A stretch of 64,000 bases of DNA, from assembly GCF_040605455.1 (NCBI RefSeq), contig NZ_JBEXCV010000020.1, positions 18,583-82,582 of the forward strand, in the 5' to 3' direction. Numbering within the stretch: position 1 is the first letter of the stretch; each line of letters begins with the position of its first letter. Of this stretch, positions 18,019 through 27,495 are shown one piece after another. The translations under genes were made by a program, and so were the position numbers. This stretch comes from Embleya sp040605455. GTDB lineage: Bacteria; Actinomycetota; Actinomycetes; Streptomycetales; Streptomycetaceae. A model generated the notes under the pieces. That model was not told where the DNA came from, searched no databases, and was given only the letters and a program-made list of their open reading frames with translations.

Positions 18019-19104
18019 TCAGGCCGTCGGGACGGTGACGCTGCGGGTCAGGCCCCAACTCGGGACGACGAGCGAGTGTTTGCCGGGCCCGCCGGCGACC
18101 AGGACGCGGATGTTGTCGGGGCTGTCGGTCATCGGCTGGAGGTCGTCGTCGCCGAGCGCGCGCATCCACGGCCGCCACAGCACCGCGCCGAAGTGCGCGC
18201 GGAAGTCGCCGGCGCGGCGGCGGGCCTTCTCGAACAGGTAGGCCTGCACGTCCTGGCGCGCCCAGCCCGCCGCCGCGAGCGTGGCGGCGTGTTCGGGGCC
18301 GAGCACGACGAAGTACTCGGCGCTGGAGACGACCGCGTTGTTGGTGCCGAAGGTCGCCATGACGGTGGCGGCCTTGTCCAGGATGGGTGCCGGGTTCTCC
18401 CGGGTCTCCATGTCGTGCAGGTTGTGCGGGTTCTCCATCCCCGCCACCGTCACCGCGCTCGGCGCGTCCAGACCCAGCGCGCGCGGGTACGTCGGCCACG
18501 GGCTGGCGTCGGCGTTCTCCGCGAAGCAGAAGGTGTACTTCGACGGCTGGCCGTGGGTGGCCGCGTCGCCCATGCCCTGGTCGCCGACACCGTGCGCGGT
18601 GCCGCCGCCGATGTGCAAGAGGGCCAGGCGCGCCGCGCGGCCCAGGGTGGCGTTGGCCCGATTGCCCGGGCCCAGGGTGCCGGTACCGGCGTTGAAGCCG
18701 CAGCGGCGCACCGCGTCCCCATGCACGAGGACCATCACCGAGACGGGGTGGGTGGTGGAGTTGACGCCCCGCAGGTTGAACTCCGGTGCGCACATCCCGC
18801 GCACGGCGGCGACCAGCAGCGGGAGCACTTCCGGTGGGCATCCGGCCATGACCGCGTTCGCTGCCAGCACCCGCGGCGTGGCCTCGCCCAGGCGCGGCGG
18901 CAGGACACCGACCACCTCGTCGGGATCGCCGTCGTATCCGGCGAGCATCGCGTCCACGCGTGCCGGGGTGGGCGCGACGACGGGGAGTCCGTCACCCCAG
19001 CCGCGTTCGGAGAGCAGCGCGTACAGCGCTTCGGGGCTCTCGTCGGCCAGGGGGATGCTCCCGGGGCCCGGCTCGTGGAGGGGTGTTTCGGCGTGCACCG
19101 CCAT
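18019..19104 (-). CDS. Conserved protein paired with UGSC gene
   Basis: A 361-residue soluble protein of unknown function. It starts with a conserved-looking segment (LSERGWGDGLPVVAPTPARVDAML), then has cysteines in NAVMAGCPPEVLPLL, a glycine-rich segment (RCGFNAGTGTLGPGNRANATLGRA) and a C-terminal section with VVLGPEHAATLAAAGW. No membrane part is seen. The ATG at 19104 follows AAGGAAACCG. Family members usually sit next to UGSC genes, which suggests a two-protein complex or sequential steps. I cannot assign the reaction. Confidence 0.6.
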   Translation of the reverse strand: MAVHAETPLHEPGPGSIPLADESPEALYALLSERGWGDGLPVVAPTPARVDAMLAGYDGDPDEVVGVLPPRLGEATPRVLAANAVMAGCPPEVLPLLVAAVRGMCAPEFNLRGVNSTTHPVSVMVLVHGDAVRRCGFNAGTGTLGPGNRANATLGRAARLALLHIGGGTAHGVGDQGMGDAATHGQPSKYTFCFAENADASPWPTYPRALGLDAPSAVTVAGMENPHNLHDMETRENPAPILDKAATVMATFGTNNAVVSSAEYFVVLGPEHAATLAAAGWARQDVQAYLFEKARRRAGDFRAHFGAVLWRPWMRALGDDDLQPMTDSPDNIRVLVAGGPGKHSLVVPSWGLTRSVTVPTA

Positions 19105-19192
19105 CGGTTTCCTTCCGAGTCGGGGTACGGCCGCAGGTGGTCTCGGCCAGTGCCGAACGTAGGCCGACGGGTCGTCACACACAAGGGAAGTT

Positions 19193-19204
19193 TCGAAAAT
19201 TCGA
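19193..19204. promoter_or_regulatory. Palindrome upstream of the UGSC operon
   Basis: TCGAA-AA-TTCGA is a perfect inverted repeat about 90 bases upstream of the operon start. Related TTCGA/TCGAA half-sites follow at 19215-19226. It is a candidate operator, possibly for the IclR regulator at 15194-16156; this link is inferred. Confidence 0.35.
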
Positions 19205-19281
19205 TGTGATCGTTCCGAATCTCGAACAGGAGGTCGGGGCCGGGCCGGCTCGCGACACGGCGTCCGGGGTCGGCCGAGGTC

Positions 19282-21375
19282 TCACACGTCCGCGACCGGC
19301 GAGGTCTCCTGCTCGGCCCAGATCGTCTTGCCGCTCTGCTGATAGCGGCTCCCCCAGCGGCGGGTGAGCTGCGCCACCAGGAACAGCCCGCGCCCGCCCT
19401 CGTCGGTGGAGCGGGCGCGGCGCAGGCGCGGTTGGGTGTTGCTGGGGTCGGAGACCTCACAGATCAGCACGTCCCGGCCGCGGACCAGCCGCACGGTGAC
19501 CGGGCCGTGTTCGCCGTAGCGGATGGCGTTGGTGACCAGTTCGCTGACGACCAGTTCGGTGGTGGACACGAGGTGGTCCAGGTCCCAGGCGCCGAGTTGC
19601 GCGGTCGTCAGCTCGCGGGCCCGGGCCACCTGCTCCGGATCGGCGGGCAACTCCCAGAGCACGCTGTCCCGGTCGGACAGCGGGCGCACCCGGGCCAGGA
19701 GCAGGGTGGTGTCGTCGTGACGTGATCCGTCCGTCGCGGCGTCGAGCAGTTCGCGCCCGACCACGCCCAGGTCCCGGTGGGCGAGGTCGCTGTGTTCGAG
19801 GCGATCGAGGAGGCGTCGCATGCCGGCGGCGAGATCGTGGTCGGGGCCGGAGACCAGGCCGTCGCTGTACAGGATCAGGACGCTGCCCGGCGCCAGGTCG
19901 ATCTCGGCGATCTCGAACGGCATGCCGCCGACCCCCAACGGCGGGCCGGCCTCCAACTCCACGAAGTGGGCGCGTCCGTCGGGTTGCAGGACCGCCGGCG
20001 GCGGATGCCCGGCCGAGGCCATCCGGCAGCGGCTGGTGACGGGGTCGTATTCCGCGTACAGACACGTGGCGCCGGCCACGTCGGCGGCGGCGCCAGGTCG
20101 GTTCGGGAAGCGCTGGACCAGGTCGTCCACGTGGGTCAGCAACTCGTCCGGGGGCAGGTCCATGTCGGCGAGCGCCTGAACGGCGGTGCGCAGGCGGCCC
20201 ATCGTCGCGCTGGCCTGGAGTCCGTGCCCGGCCACGTCGCCGAGCACGAAGGCCAAGCGCAGCGAGGACAGCGGAATCATGTCGTACCAGTCGCCGCCGA
20301 GCCCGGCCGCGGAGGAGGTGGGCAGATAGGCGGCGAAGGTCTCGGCAGCCGGTTCGTCGGCGCTCTCCTCGGGCAGGAGGCTGCGTTGCAGGGCGAGCGC
20401 GAGGTTGCGTTCGCGGGTGTAGCGGCGGGCGTTGTCCACGCTCAGCGCGGCGCGCGAGGCGATCTCCTCGAGCAGGCGGGCATCGCCCTCGTCGAAGGGT
20501 TCCCGGCGGTCGGTGCGCCACAGTTGCACGCTGCCGAGCACGTGGCCGCGCGCGAACAGCGGTACGGCCAACAGGCTGTGGGCGTTCTCCGGCACGACAC
20601 CCATGTCCACGGCGTCGGCGGGGAGCACCGCGAGTCGCGGGATCAGCAGGGTGGCCCCGCTCTCCATGGCCCGGATCTCCGGGATGTCGGGCGGAACGGG
20701 CAGCCGTTCGCCGACCTGGACCAGTGCCGCGGGCCATGCCTCGTCCGTGTGGGCCACCCCGGCGCGGACATCGGGCGTGTAGCCGGTCGCCGGGTCGACC
20801 GCGGGCTCCTCGCCGACCAGAACCGTCTCGGCGAGGTGCACGGCGGCGAAGTTCGCCAAGCGCGGCACCAGCAGGTCCGCGAGTTGTTGTGCGGTCTCCA
20901 CGACGTCCAGGGATGCGCCGATGCTCCGGGCGGCTTCGCGGACCACGTCGAAGCGGGCTTCGGCGCGCACCAGTTCGGTCGTGTCGTTCATCGTGACGAG
21001 CAGGCCGAGCGTGCGTCCCGCCGTGCGCTCGACGCGCAGGATGCCGAGGCCCAGGTGTAGGGGCTTGCCGTTCGCGGCGCGCGCGGTGAGCAGTTGCCAC
21101 CGCCGCAGGGCCGGACCCGCCGGGGACAGCGCCCCTTCGAGCGCGGGCACCAGAAGGTCGAGACCGAGGGTGGTGAAGGCGGCCCTCATGTCGTCCCCGC
21201 GGCTCATCGGGATGCGAGCGAAGCGTTCGGCGGACGCGTTGGTGGCGAGGATCCGAAGGTCGGCGTCCACAGCCGCGAGGAGCATCGCGCCCTGGTCGAA
21301 GACGGCGTGCGCCAAGGGGCCCGTCCACTCCGCGGGCAGCTCGAAGTCGGACGCGTCGTGACCGTCTTCCGCCAC
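19282..21375 (-). CDS. SpoIIE-type serine phosphatase with PAS, GAF and ATPase domains
   Basis: A soluble signalling protein of about 697 residues. In order: PAS (AVDADLRILATNASAERFARI), GAF (ending IASRAALSVDNARRYTRERN), PP2C/SpoIIE phosphatase (VLGDVAGHGLQASATMGRLRTA, later LILYSDGLV), and C-terminal HATPase_c (SELVTNAIRYGEHGPVTV, TDEGGRGLFLVAQL). It is a paralogue of the protein at 11554-14247 but lacks the membrane sensor. I prefer the GTG at 21375, which follows GGAGGG, over a TTG at 21411. It probably acts on STAS-type anti-sigma antagonists. Confidence 0.86.
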   Translation of the reverse strand: MAEDGHDASDFELPAEWTGPLAHAVFDQGAMLLAAVDADLRILATNASAERFARIPMSRGDDMRAAFTTLGLDLLVPALEGALSPAGPALRRWQLLTARAANGKPLHLGLGILRVERTAGRTLGLLVTMNDTTELVRAEARFDVVREAARSIGASLDVVETAQQLADLLVPRLANFAAVHLAETVLVGEEPAVDPATGYTPDVRAGVAHTDEAWPAALVQVGERLPVPPDIPEIRAMESGATLLIPRLAVLPADAVDMGVVPENAHSLLAVPLFARGHVLGSVQLWRTDRREPFDEGDARLLEEIASRAALSVDNARRYTRERNLALALQRSLLPEESADEPAAETFAAYLPTSSAAGLGGDWYDMIPLSSLRLAFVLGDVAGHGLQASATMGRLRTAVQALADMDLPPDELLTHVDDLVQRFPNRPGAAADVAGATCLYAEYDPVTSRCRMASAGHPPPAVLQPDGRAHFVELEAGPPLGVGGMPFEIAEIDLAPGSVLILYSDGLVSGPDHDLAAGMRRLLDRLEHSDLAHRDLGVVGRELLDAATDGSRHDDTTLLLARVRPLSDRDSVLWELPADPEQVARARELTTAQLGAWDLDHLVSTTELVVSELVTNAIRYGEHGPVTVRLVRGRDVLICEVSDPSNTQPRLRRARSTDEGGRGLFLVAQLTRRWGSRYQQSGKTIWAEQETSPVADV

Positions 21376-21678
21376 CCTTCCATCCCTCCGGACGCGAAGC
21401 GATTTGCCCAATATCTACCACTTGGGGCGGCCATCCACACGGGCCCGGACGGGCGGCCGACCGGCCGCACCGGACACCGGGGCGGCCCCCGGCCCCCGCC
21501 GGCGCAGGCGGTCGTCACTCATGCGTGGCGGGTGACCGGCGGCTGTGCCCGAAGGGCGGGCCCGGACACCGGTTCGGGGCCGCCGAATGGGACGCCCGGC
21601 GTGGTGCGAGGTACGGGGTTGTCCCCCACCACGCCGGAGTCTTCGCATCGGTTGTCCGCGAGGTGCTTCCGTCGCCCG
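21376..21678. other. Intergenic stretch, nothing recognised
   Basis: About 300 bases of GC-rich sequence between the SpoIIE-type gene and the stop of the SMP-30-like gene, both on the minus strand. I see no gene, RNA or convincing hairpin. Confidence 0.4.
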
Positions 21679-22728
21679 TCAGATTCTCCGCAGGACGAAG
21701 GTGTCGCCGGGGGTGCCGGCGAGGAGAAGGTCTACCCGGCCGGAGAGTTGGTGGACGGTGTCGTCGGGGCCCGGGGTCAGGGCCGTGGGGACCGGATCGG
21801 GCGAGGGATGTACGGCGATCAGGTCGGCGGTGTGCCAGCCGTCGCGCGAGCGCAATTCGATCCACGCGTCGACCGGCCCGATGCCGCCGAGGCGGTTGCG
21901 GACACCGAGGAGCGTGCCGTCGGGGCGGGCGAGCAGACCGTCGAGGCCGACGAACACCTCCTCGGCTCCGCTCACCTGGACCCGGTGAACGGCCGTGGGA
22001 TCGGCGATCGGCACGCGCCACAACGTGCCGTCGTCCGACTTGCCGATCAGCAGGTGCCCACCCGCCGGCCCCTGCTGCCAGGCGATGCCGTTCAGGCCGA
22101 AGCCACCGGGCGGCGGGGCCAGTCGGTCGTCCCGTACCAACACCGAGGCCGAACCGTCCGCCCCCACGCGGTAGACGATCGGCGCGAAGGAGTCCGTGAC
22201 ATACGCCGTCCCGTGCCGGTCCACGGCCACGTCGTTGGCGAAGTGCGGCTTCCCGTCACCGGCCACCGTCGCCAGGTCGACGTGGAACACCCGCTCCCCG
22301 GTGGCCAGGTGGTAGGCCCCCACACCGGCCAGCACACCCTGGGTCGCGGGAGACGAACGCACGCTCACCCCGAGGTCGGAGTTGGCCAGCAGCACCCGAT
22401 CCCGGCGCACGTCGACATGGAGACCGGCCACCGACACCAGCACGTCCGGGTCGTCCACCAGGACCTCGATGCCGCCGTCCGGGTGTACGACCGCGACGGT
22501 GCCGTGGCGCAACGAGCCGACCAGGAACCGGCGACGCTCGGGATCCCAGGTCGCGCCTTCGGGGCACAGCGTGTCGGCATGTCCGTTCACCACGTCGGGA
22601 TACGGTTCGGCGCCGAACGGCCCCGGTCGCAGCTGCGGTACGGCGGACGCGGATGGTACGCCGGTGGCCAGTACCGCGGCGGCGGCGGCAGCGGCGGTCA
22701 GTACGCCGCGTCGGGTGGGGTGGTCCAT
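21679..22728 (-). CDS. Secreted SMP-30/gluconolactonase-like beta-propeller
   Basis: A 349-residue exported protein. The N-terminus TRRGVLTAAAAAAAVLATG with cleavage near ASA-VP is a signal peptide with a twin-Arg (Tat-like) start. The mature part has repeated propeller-like strands (PEGATWDPERRRFLVGSL, FANDVAVDRHGTAYVTDSF, GLNGIAW), as in the SMP-30/gluconolactonase fold. The ATG at 22728 follows GAGGAG. Substrate unknown; it could be a lactonase or non-enzymatic. Confidence 0.75.
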   Translation of the reverse strand: MDHPTRRGVLTAAAAAAAVLATGVPSASAVPQLRPGPFGAEPYPDVVNGHADTLCPEGATWDPERRRFLVGSLRHGTVAVVHPDGGIEVLVDDPDVLVSVAGLHVDVRRDRVLLANSDLGVSVRSSPATQGVLAGVGAYHLATGERVFHVDLATVAGDGKPHFANDVAVDRHGTAYVTDSFAPIVYRVGADGSASVLVRDDRLAPPPGGFGLNGIAWQQGPAGGHLLIGKSDDGTLWRVPIADPTAVHRVQVSGAEEVFVGLDGLLARPDGTLLGVRNRLGGIGPVDAWIELRSRDGWHTADLIAVHPSPDPVPTALTPGPDDTVHQLSGRVDLLLAGTPGDTFVLRRI

Positions 22729-23141
22729 ACGATTGCTCCTCGATGGGTGGAATCCTCGGGACCACGTGCCGGCCCGCCGCACGGCATCGCGCGTCGCGTG
22801 CCCGGACACCGACGACACCGACGTCGCCTCCGCCGCCCACCCGTCGCGGATCCGCCCTCCGGTTCGCCCGCCGCGATCCCGCATCTGCGCCCGGTCGGGC
22901 CGCGATGCGGGCGCAGGCGGATCGGCTCGTGGACGCGGCACGACCGGGACCGCGAGCCGGTACCCGGCCGGGCCGGCCCACCACCATGGGTTGCCCCGTC
23001 CGGTCTACCGCACGCGGCCGGCAGGTCCTGAGCGCGGAAGTCGCGCATCAGCCGGGCGTCGGCGCGGCCGTACCTGGTGGTCGGCGCCGGGCACCGCCGA
23101 CCACCCGCGGGTCGGCCCGCCCCACCGCCCGGAGTTCGTCC
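22729..23141. other. Intergenic stretch, nothing recognised
   Basis: About 410 bases between the MMPL gene and the SMP-30-like gene, both on the minus strand. Frames here are Arg-rich shadows. It presumably includes the promoter for the SMP-30-like gene, but no clear elements were seen. Confidence 0.35.
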
Positions 23142-25277
23142 TCACGGACGTCGGTGGGTGGGCGGCGCGTCCGCGGCTCGGGCACCTCTGCGCCACAGGG
23201 CGCTCGGCCACCACATGCGCTCGCGCAGGTCGAGGATCAGGGCGGTGACGACCACCGAGCGGACCACCAGGGTGTCCAGCAGGACACCGAGGGCCACCGC
23301 GAAACCGATTTCGGCGAATCCGACGATCGGCAGCGTGGCCAGCGCCGCGAAGGTGCCGGCCAGGACCAGGCCGGCCGAGGTGATCACACCGCCGGTCGCC
23401 GCGAGCCCGGTCAGCGCACCGGTGTGGGTGTCGGTGCGGATGCTTTCCTCGCGCACCCGCGTGGTCAGGAAGATGTTGTAGTCGATGCCCAGGGCGACCA
23501 GGAAGACGAAGACGAGCAGCGGGAACGAGGTGTCCTCGGCGGCGAAGTCGAACACGTGCCGAAACGCCAGTGCGCTGATGCCCAGCGCCGCGGTGTAGGA
23601 CAACACCACGGTGGCGATCAGCACGACCGGTGCGACCAGGGCGCGCAGGAGCAGCGCCAGGATGACCAGCACGACCGCCAGGATGACCGGGATCAGCAGT
23701 TTCTCGTCGCGTACCGAGGCCCGGTTGCTGTCGAGTTGGGCCGCGGTGCCGCCGCCCACGAGCGCGTCGGCCTGCGGCACCGCGTGCACGGCGGTACGGG
23801 CGTCGTCGACGGTGTTCCGGGCCGCGCTGCTGTCGGCGGCGTCGACCAGCGTCGCCTCCAGGTACGACCGCCCGTCACGCTCCACCGGCACGCCCGGCGG
23901 CACCCGCACGCTGTCGGGCACCACGCCGGGCACCGCCGCCAGTGTCACGCGAACCGCGTCCACCGAACGGGTGTCGGCGACCACCTGGAGCGGTTGCCCG
24001 GTACCCGCCGGGAAGTAGCGTGCCTGGACCTCCTGGCCGACCACCGAGTCGGGCTTGTCGGTGAAGCTCTCGGCGGTGGTGAGGCCGGTGGCGTTCAGGG
24101 CCAACAGGCCCAGGGACAGCGCGGCCAGGACCGCCGAGGTGCCGATCCACACGGCGCGCGGCCGGCGGGCGATGCGCCGGCCGATCCGGGCCCACCGTCC
24201 GGTCTCGGTCGGTTCGGGCGAGCCCAGGTGCGGGATGACGGGCCAGAAGATCCACCGCCCGGCGATCAGCAGCACCGCCGGGAACAGGGTCAGCATCGCC
24301 AGCAGGGCCACCGCGACACCGATCGCGGCGACTGGCCCGAGGCCGTTGGTGGAGTTCATCTCGGCGGCGAGCAGGCAGAGCATGCTGAGGATCACCGTCG
24401 AGGCGCTGGCGATCACCGCAGGGCCGGCGCGGTGCAGGGCGAGCGCCATCGCCTCGTGCCGGTCCTCGTGTCGGCGCAGTTCCTCCCGGTAGCGGGCGAC
24501 GAGCAGCAGCGCGTAGTCGGTGCCGGCGCCGAACACCAGGACGGTCAGGATGCCCGCGCTCTGCGCGTTGACCACCAGGGACGCGTGCCGGGCCAGTACG
24601 TAGATCACCGCCTGGGCGGCGAACAGTGCACCGACCACGCAGAAGACCGGGACCAGGAGCAGCGTCGGACTGCGGTAGGTGAGCAGCAAAATCACCACGA
24701 CCACGCCCAGGGCCGCGAACAGCAGGGTTCCGTCGATGCCCTGGAACGCGTCGCTGCTGTCGGCGGCCACGCCGCCCGGCCCGGTGATGTGGGTTTCCAG
24801 TCCGGTGTCGGGGTGGGTGTCCACGATCGCGCGGATGTCGTCCACGGCATCGGCGATGCTGTTCCACCCGTTGTCACCGAAGGTGATCGGCACCAGGACC
24901 AGCGCGGCGCGTGGGGCGTTGGCGCGGTCGGGGACGGGGCCCTGCACCTGGGCGCCGACGATCCCGTGTTCGGTGAGGGTTCGCATGCGCGCGGCGTCGG
25001 CGGCGATCGTCGCGTCGTCGGCCGGGGTCAGGCCCGATTCACGGGCGTACACCACGACGGCCGTGACGTTTTGCGGCAGGAATGCCTTCGACTGGTCGAC
25101 GACCTTGGTCGACTCGGCGTTGCCGGGCAACCACGCGGAGGCGTCGTTCTTCTCCGCGTCCATCAGCTTGCTCGCCGCCGGCACGGCAACGGCCAGCACC
25201 AGGATCCAGAGCACGAGAATGATCCACTTGGCGCGCCGGCCGCAGACCAGTCGCGCGACTCGCCCCGCTCCACCCAT
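23142..25277 (-). CDS. MMPL/RND-family membrane transporter
   Basis: A 711-residue MMPL-type exporter with about twelve membrane segments in two halves, each with a periplasmic loop. Features include the N-terminal segment RAKWIILVLWILVLAV, FGAGTDYALLLVARYREEL in the first half and FLVALGIDYNIFLTTRVREE in the second, the paired GxxxDY proton-relay motifs of this family. The ATG at 25277 follows GGAGG. Relatives export lipids or small molecules. No nearby regulator is evident. Confidence 0.9.
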   Translation of the reverse strand: MGGAGRVARLVCGRRAKWIILVLWILVLAVAVPAASKLMDAEKNDASAWLPGNAESTKVVDQSKAFLPQNVTAVVVYARESGLTPADDATIAADAARMRTLTEHGIVGAQVQGPVPDRANAPRAALVLVPITFGDNGWNSIADAVDDIRAIVDTHPDTGLETHITGPGGVAADSSDAFQGIDGTLLFAALGVVVVILLLTYRSPTLLLVPVFCVVGALFAAQAVIYVLARHASLVVNAQSAGILTVLVFGAGTDYALLLVARYREELRRHEDRHEAMALALHRAGPAVIASASTVILSMLCLLAAEMNSTNGLGPVAAIGVAVALLAMLTLFPAVLLIAGRWIFWPVIPHLGSPEPTETGRWARIGRRIARRPRAVWIGTSAVLAALSLGLLALNATGLTTAESFTDKPDSVVGQEVQARYFPAGTGQPLQVVADTRSVDAVRVTLAAVPGVVPDSVRVPPGVPVERDGRSYLEATLVDAADSSAARNTVDDARTAVHAVPQADALVGGGTAAQLDSNRASVRDEKLLIPVILAVVLVILALLLRALVAPVVLIATVVLSYTAALGISALAFRHVFDFAAEDTSFPLLVFVFLVALGIDYNIFLTTRVREESIRTDTHTGALTGLAATGGVITSAGLVLAGTFAALATLPIVGFAEIGFAVALGVLLDTLVVRSVVVTALILDLRERMWWPSALWRRGARAADAPPTHRRP

Positions 25278-25509
25278 CCCCGACACCTCCACCGCTCGAA
25301 CGTGTTCCGGCGTCGCCCGAGGACACTCTCCTCAGGATGGCATCGGGCACTGCATCGCGCGTCCGCTGGAACGGCACGTGGGCAGCGTGCGCGGTGATCG
25401 GGCCGCTCCGCCGACCGCTTCGGGTGATTCGAGCGGGCCGCCTCGGACGAGCGGGAGCGGGTGCCGACCGGGGTGGCCGAACGGGCCCGGGTGCGCGACC
25501 GTGGAAGCC

Positions 25510-25728
25510 ATGAGCGACAAGGCGCACGGCCGCTTCGACCTCGTGGTCGAGGCGTATCGCCCGGGTGACTCGTACCGGCTGGTGATGCTCGCCGACGGCA
25601 CCTACCGGCAACTGCACAGCCGCCGCGAGTTGGACGGCCTCGCCGCCCGGCTCGGTCTCGACCCGGCCGATCGGGACCGGGTGGCCTGGGAGGGCGGCGA
25701 CGAGTGGCCGGCGGGCGACGCCGGGTGA
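25510..25728 (+). CDS. Small hypothetical protein, 72 aa
   Basis: A small protein with a predicted beta-strand start (RFDLVVEAYRPGDSYRLVML) and an acidic, helical second half. The ATG at 25510 follows GTGGAAG. The codon pattern is typical of the genome and the protein is not Arg-rich, unlike shadow frames. No family was recognised. Confidence 0.5.
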   Translation: MSDKAHGRFDLVVEAYRPGDSYRLVMLADGTYRQLHSRRELDGLAARLGLDPADRDRVAWEGGDEWPAGDAG

Positions 25729-25860
25729 CGTACGTACTCCGAGGGTCTCCGGGTGGATGCGCGGCCGCGGCGGCCGCGTCCGAGGACTGCGGCCGCGGGG
25801 AAGGCCCGCTCTCGGGCTTCCTCCTCCGGGGCGTCGTCGTCCGGGGTTTCCTCGTCTCGG

Positions 25861-25905
25861 CTTTCTCGGCCGGGGCTTTCTCGGCTGGGGCTTTCTCGGC
25901 CGGGG
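25861..25905. repeat. 15-bp tandem repeat, three copies
   Basis: Unit CTTTCTCGGCCGGGG at 25861-25875, 25876-25890 (one change) and 25891-25905. On the minus strand it would encode APAEK repeats within an open frame that starts near 26014. Whether that frame is a real disordered basic protein is unclear. Confidence 0.8.
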
Positions 25906-26424
25906 CCGCCTCGTCTCGGGGATCGTCGCCGGGTCGACGCTCGGCGCGGACGGTGGGCGTATGCGTGCGGTTCAGATCGCCATCGGAGTGGTCTGGGCGC
26001 TGCTGATCAGCCACCCGTGCTCGGCATCCGGCTCACCCTCCGCGCCGGGCGCCCGGTCGGCGCCCGCATCGGGGTGCCGGACCAGGACGTAGGTCAGTTG
26101 TCCCATCCGGACGGGCAGTCGGCTGTCCGGGCCGTCGCGCAGCGGCGTGCACCGGTTGTCGAAGACGTGCTCGACGCAGGCCACGATCGCCACGTCGAAG
26201 CCGATGAAACGGATGTCGTGGCACTCGACCGCCGGAGCGCACGAGCGCCGGCGGGACCCGCGGCCACCGCACCCGGGTCGACCGGCCCCGCCGACTCGAC
26301 GACGCCGCTTCGGCGGTCGCGTTCGAACGCGACCCGCCACGAACCGATCGACCCGGCGGAACCCGACACGCCGATCCACCTCTCGCCGTTCCACCCCTCG
26401 GCACCCCGAACAGGAAGACACCCG

Positions 26425-26835
26425 GTGGACGATCCGCAACGACAGCGCGACGTGGCCGCCATCCGGCGGCTGGTCGCACAGGTCGAGGAGTACCGAAACG
26501 ATCCGCCCCGAACGCCATGGTGCCCCGGCACACGCCCGGCGGACGGCGCAGCGCGCGGTCCGGCCGGCCGCACCTTCCACGAGATCCTGGTGTTGATCGC
26601 CGCAGGTCAGGCGGTCAGCCCGGTCAACGCCCACGTGCGTCGGTGCTACACGCCTCCCGGCATCACGTTCCTGTCGATCCACGACGCGCCGCCCACCGAA
26701 TGGGCGCTGGTGTGGGCCACCGCCGGCGACAACGCCCGGGTACGCGCGTTCGCCCGGACGGCACGCGCGCTCGGCGCCCGGGCGATCGGGGACGGTACCC
26801 CCGCCGAACCCGCGCAGCCCCGATGGGCCGAGTGA
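26425..26835 (+). pseudogene. LysR-type regulator C-terminal remnant
   Basis: The second half of this frame resembles the end of a LysR effector-binding domain: a FHEILVLIAAGQAVSPVNAHVRRCY segment, then an APPTEWALVWATAGDNARV strand-helix pattern. The DNA-binding helix-turn-helix and the first part of the effector domain are missing upstream (25729-26424 holds nothing recognisable apart from repeats). A GTG at 26425 with AGGAAG upstream could still express a 136-residue protein, so a small functional domain is not excluded. Confidence 0.45.
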
Positions 26836-27088
26836 CCGCTCGGACCCGCCCCGAGACCGATTTCACCCGCCCGAACCGGAATTCGTGGTCGATCCGCGTG
26901 GCGATCCGACCCGCCTCCGGCTACGCTTCGGCGGCCGTCGAAGGTGCCGGTGTGGGCCGGCCGGCCGCCGAACCCGATGCCCTCGTTTTCGTCTCGTTTG
27001 CGTATCGGACCGCACGGGGACTCCCGGCGTGCGGTGGACTCGAGGAAGCGGAACGGCTCGCCCTGCGGGCGTGTTCTTCGACGTGGGG

Positions 27089-27445
27089 ATGGGGGAGGCA
27101 GTGACCGACGCCTGGGACCGTGAGTGTCTGGTGGAACACGGTTGTGCGCGGGTGGTGATACCGAGGGTCGTGGACGCATCCCTCGCGCATCGTCTGCGCA
27201 AGGACCTCGTGGCGCGGATCAACGCCCTGGGCGACGACGTCGACGAGGTGACGTTCGACCTGATGGACACGGAGGTACTGGACGAGGCGGGCGCGACGGC
27301 GATCGCATCCGCGTACCGGCACGCCTTCCTCCTCGGTCTGCGCCCCACCTGGCGGGCCGCAGCACCGGGCACGCGCGCCGCCCTGCTCGGGGCGGACGGC
27401 GAACTCCGCACCGGTGAGCACGCGTTGAACGCCCACCCCGGATAG
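27089..27445 (+). CDS. STAS-domain protein (anti-sigma factor antagonist-like)
   Basis: A STAS-like protein of about 118 residues with alternating strands and helices. The conserved loop after VTFDLMDTEVLDEAG corresponds to the phospho-acceptor site, where classic antagonists have D-S-S/T-G. Here it reads DEAG, so the phosphorylatable Ser is missing. It could be a non-phosphorylatable or constitutive partner of the anti-sigma/SpoIIE-type proteins nearby. Possible starts are ATG 27089, GTG 27101 (directly after GGGGGAGG) and GTG 27071; I cannot decide firmly. Confidence 0.6.
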   Translation: MGEAVTDAWDRECLVEHGCARVVIPRVVDASLAHRLRKDLVARINALGDDVDEVTFDLMDTEVLDEAGATAIASAYRHAFLLGLRPTWRAAAPGTRAALLGADGELRTGEHALNAHPG

Positions 27446-27495
27446 CCGGGTGCGCTCCGTGCGTGCGCACCCGACCAGCCGTCCCGGGTCGGAGG

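Noticed and set aside
25163..26014. Minus-strand frame with APAEK repeats, 283 codons
   Set aside because: The first 90 residues could be a basic disordered protein, but the rest is a shadow and no ribosome-binding site or family is evident; kept only as a tandem repeat.
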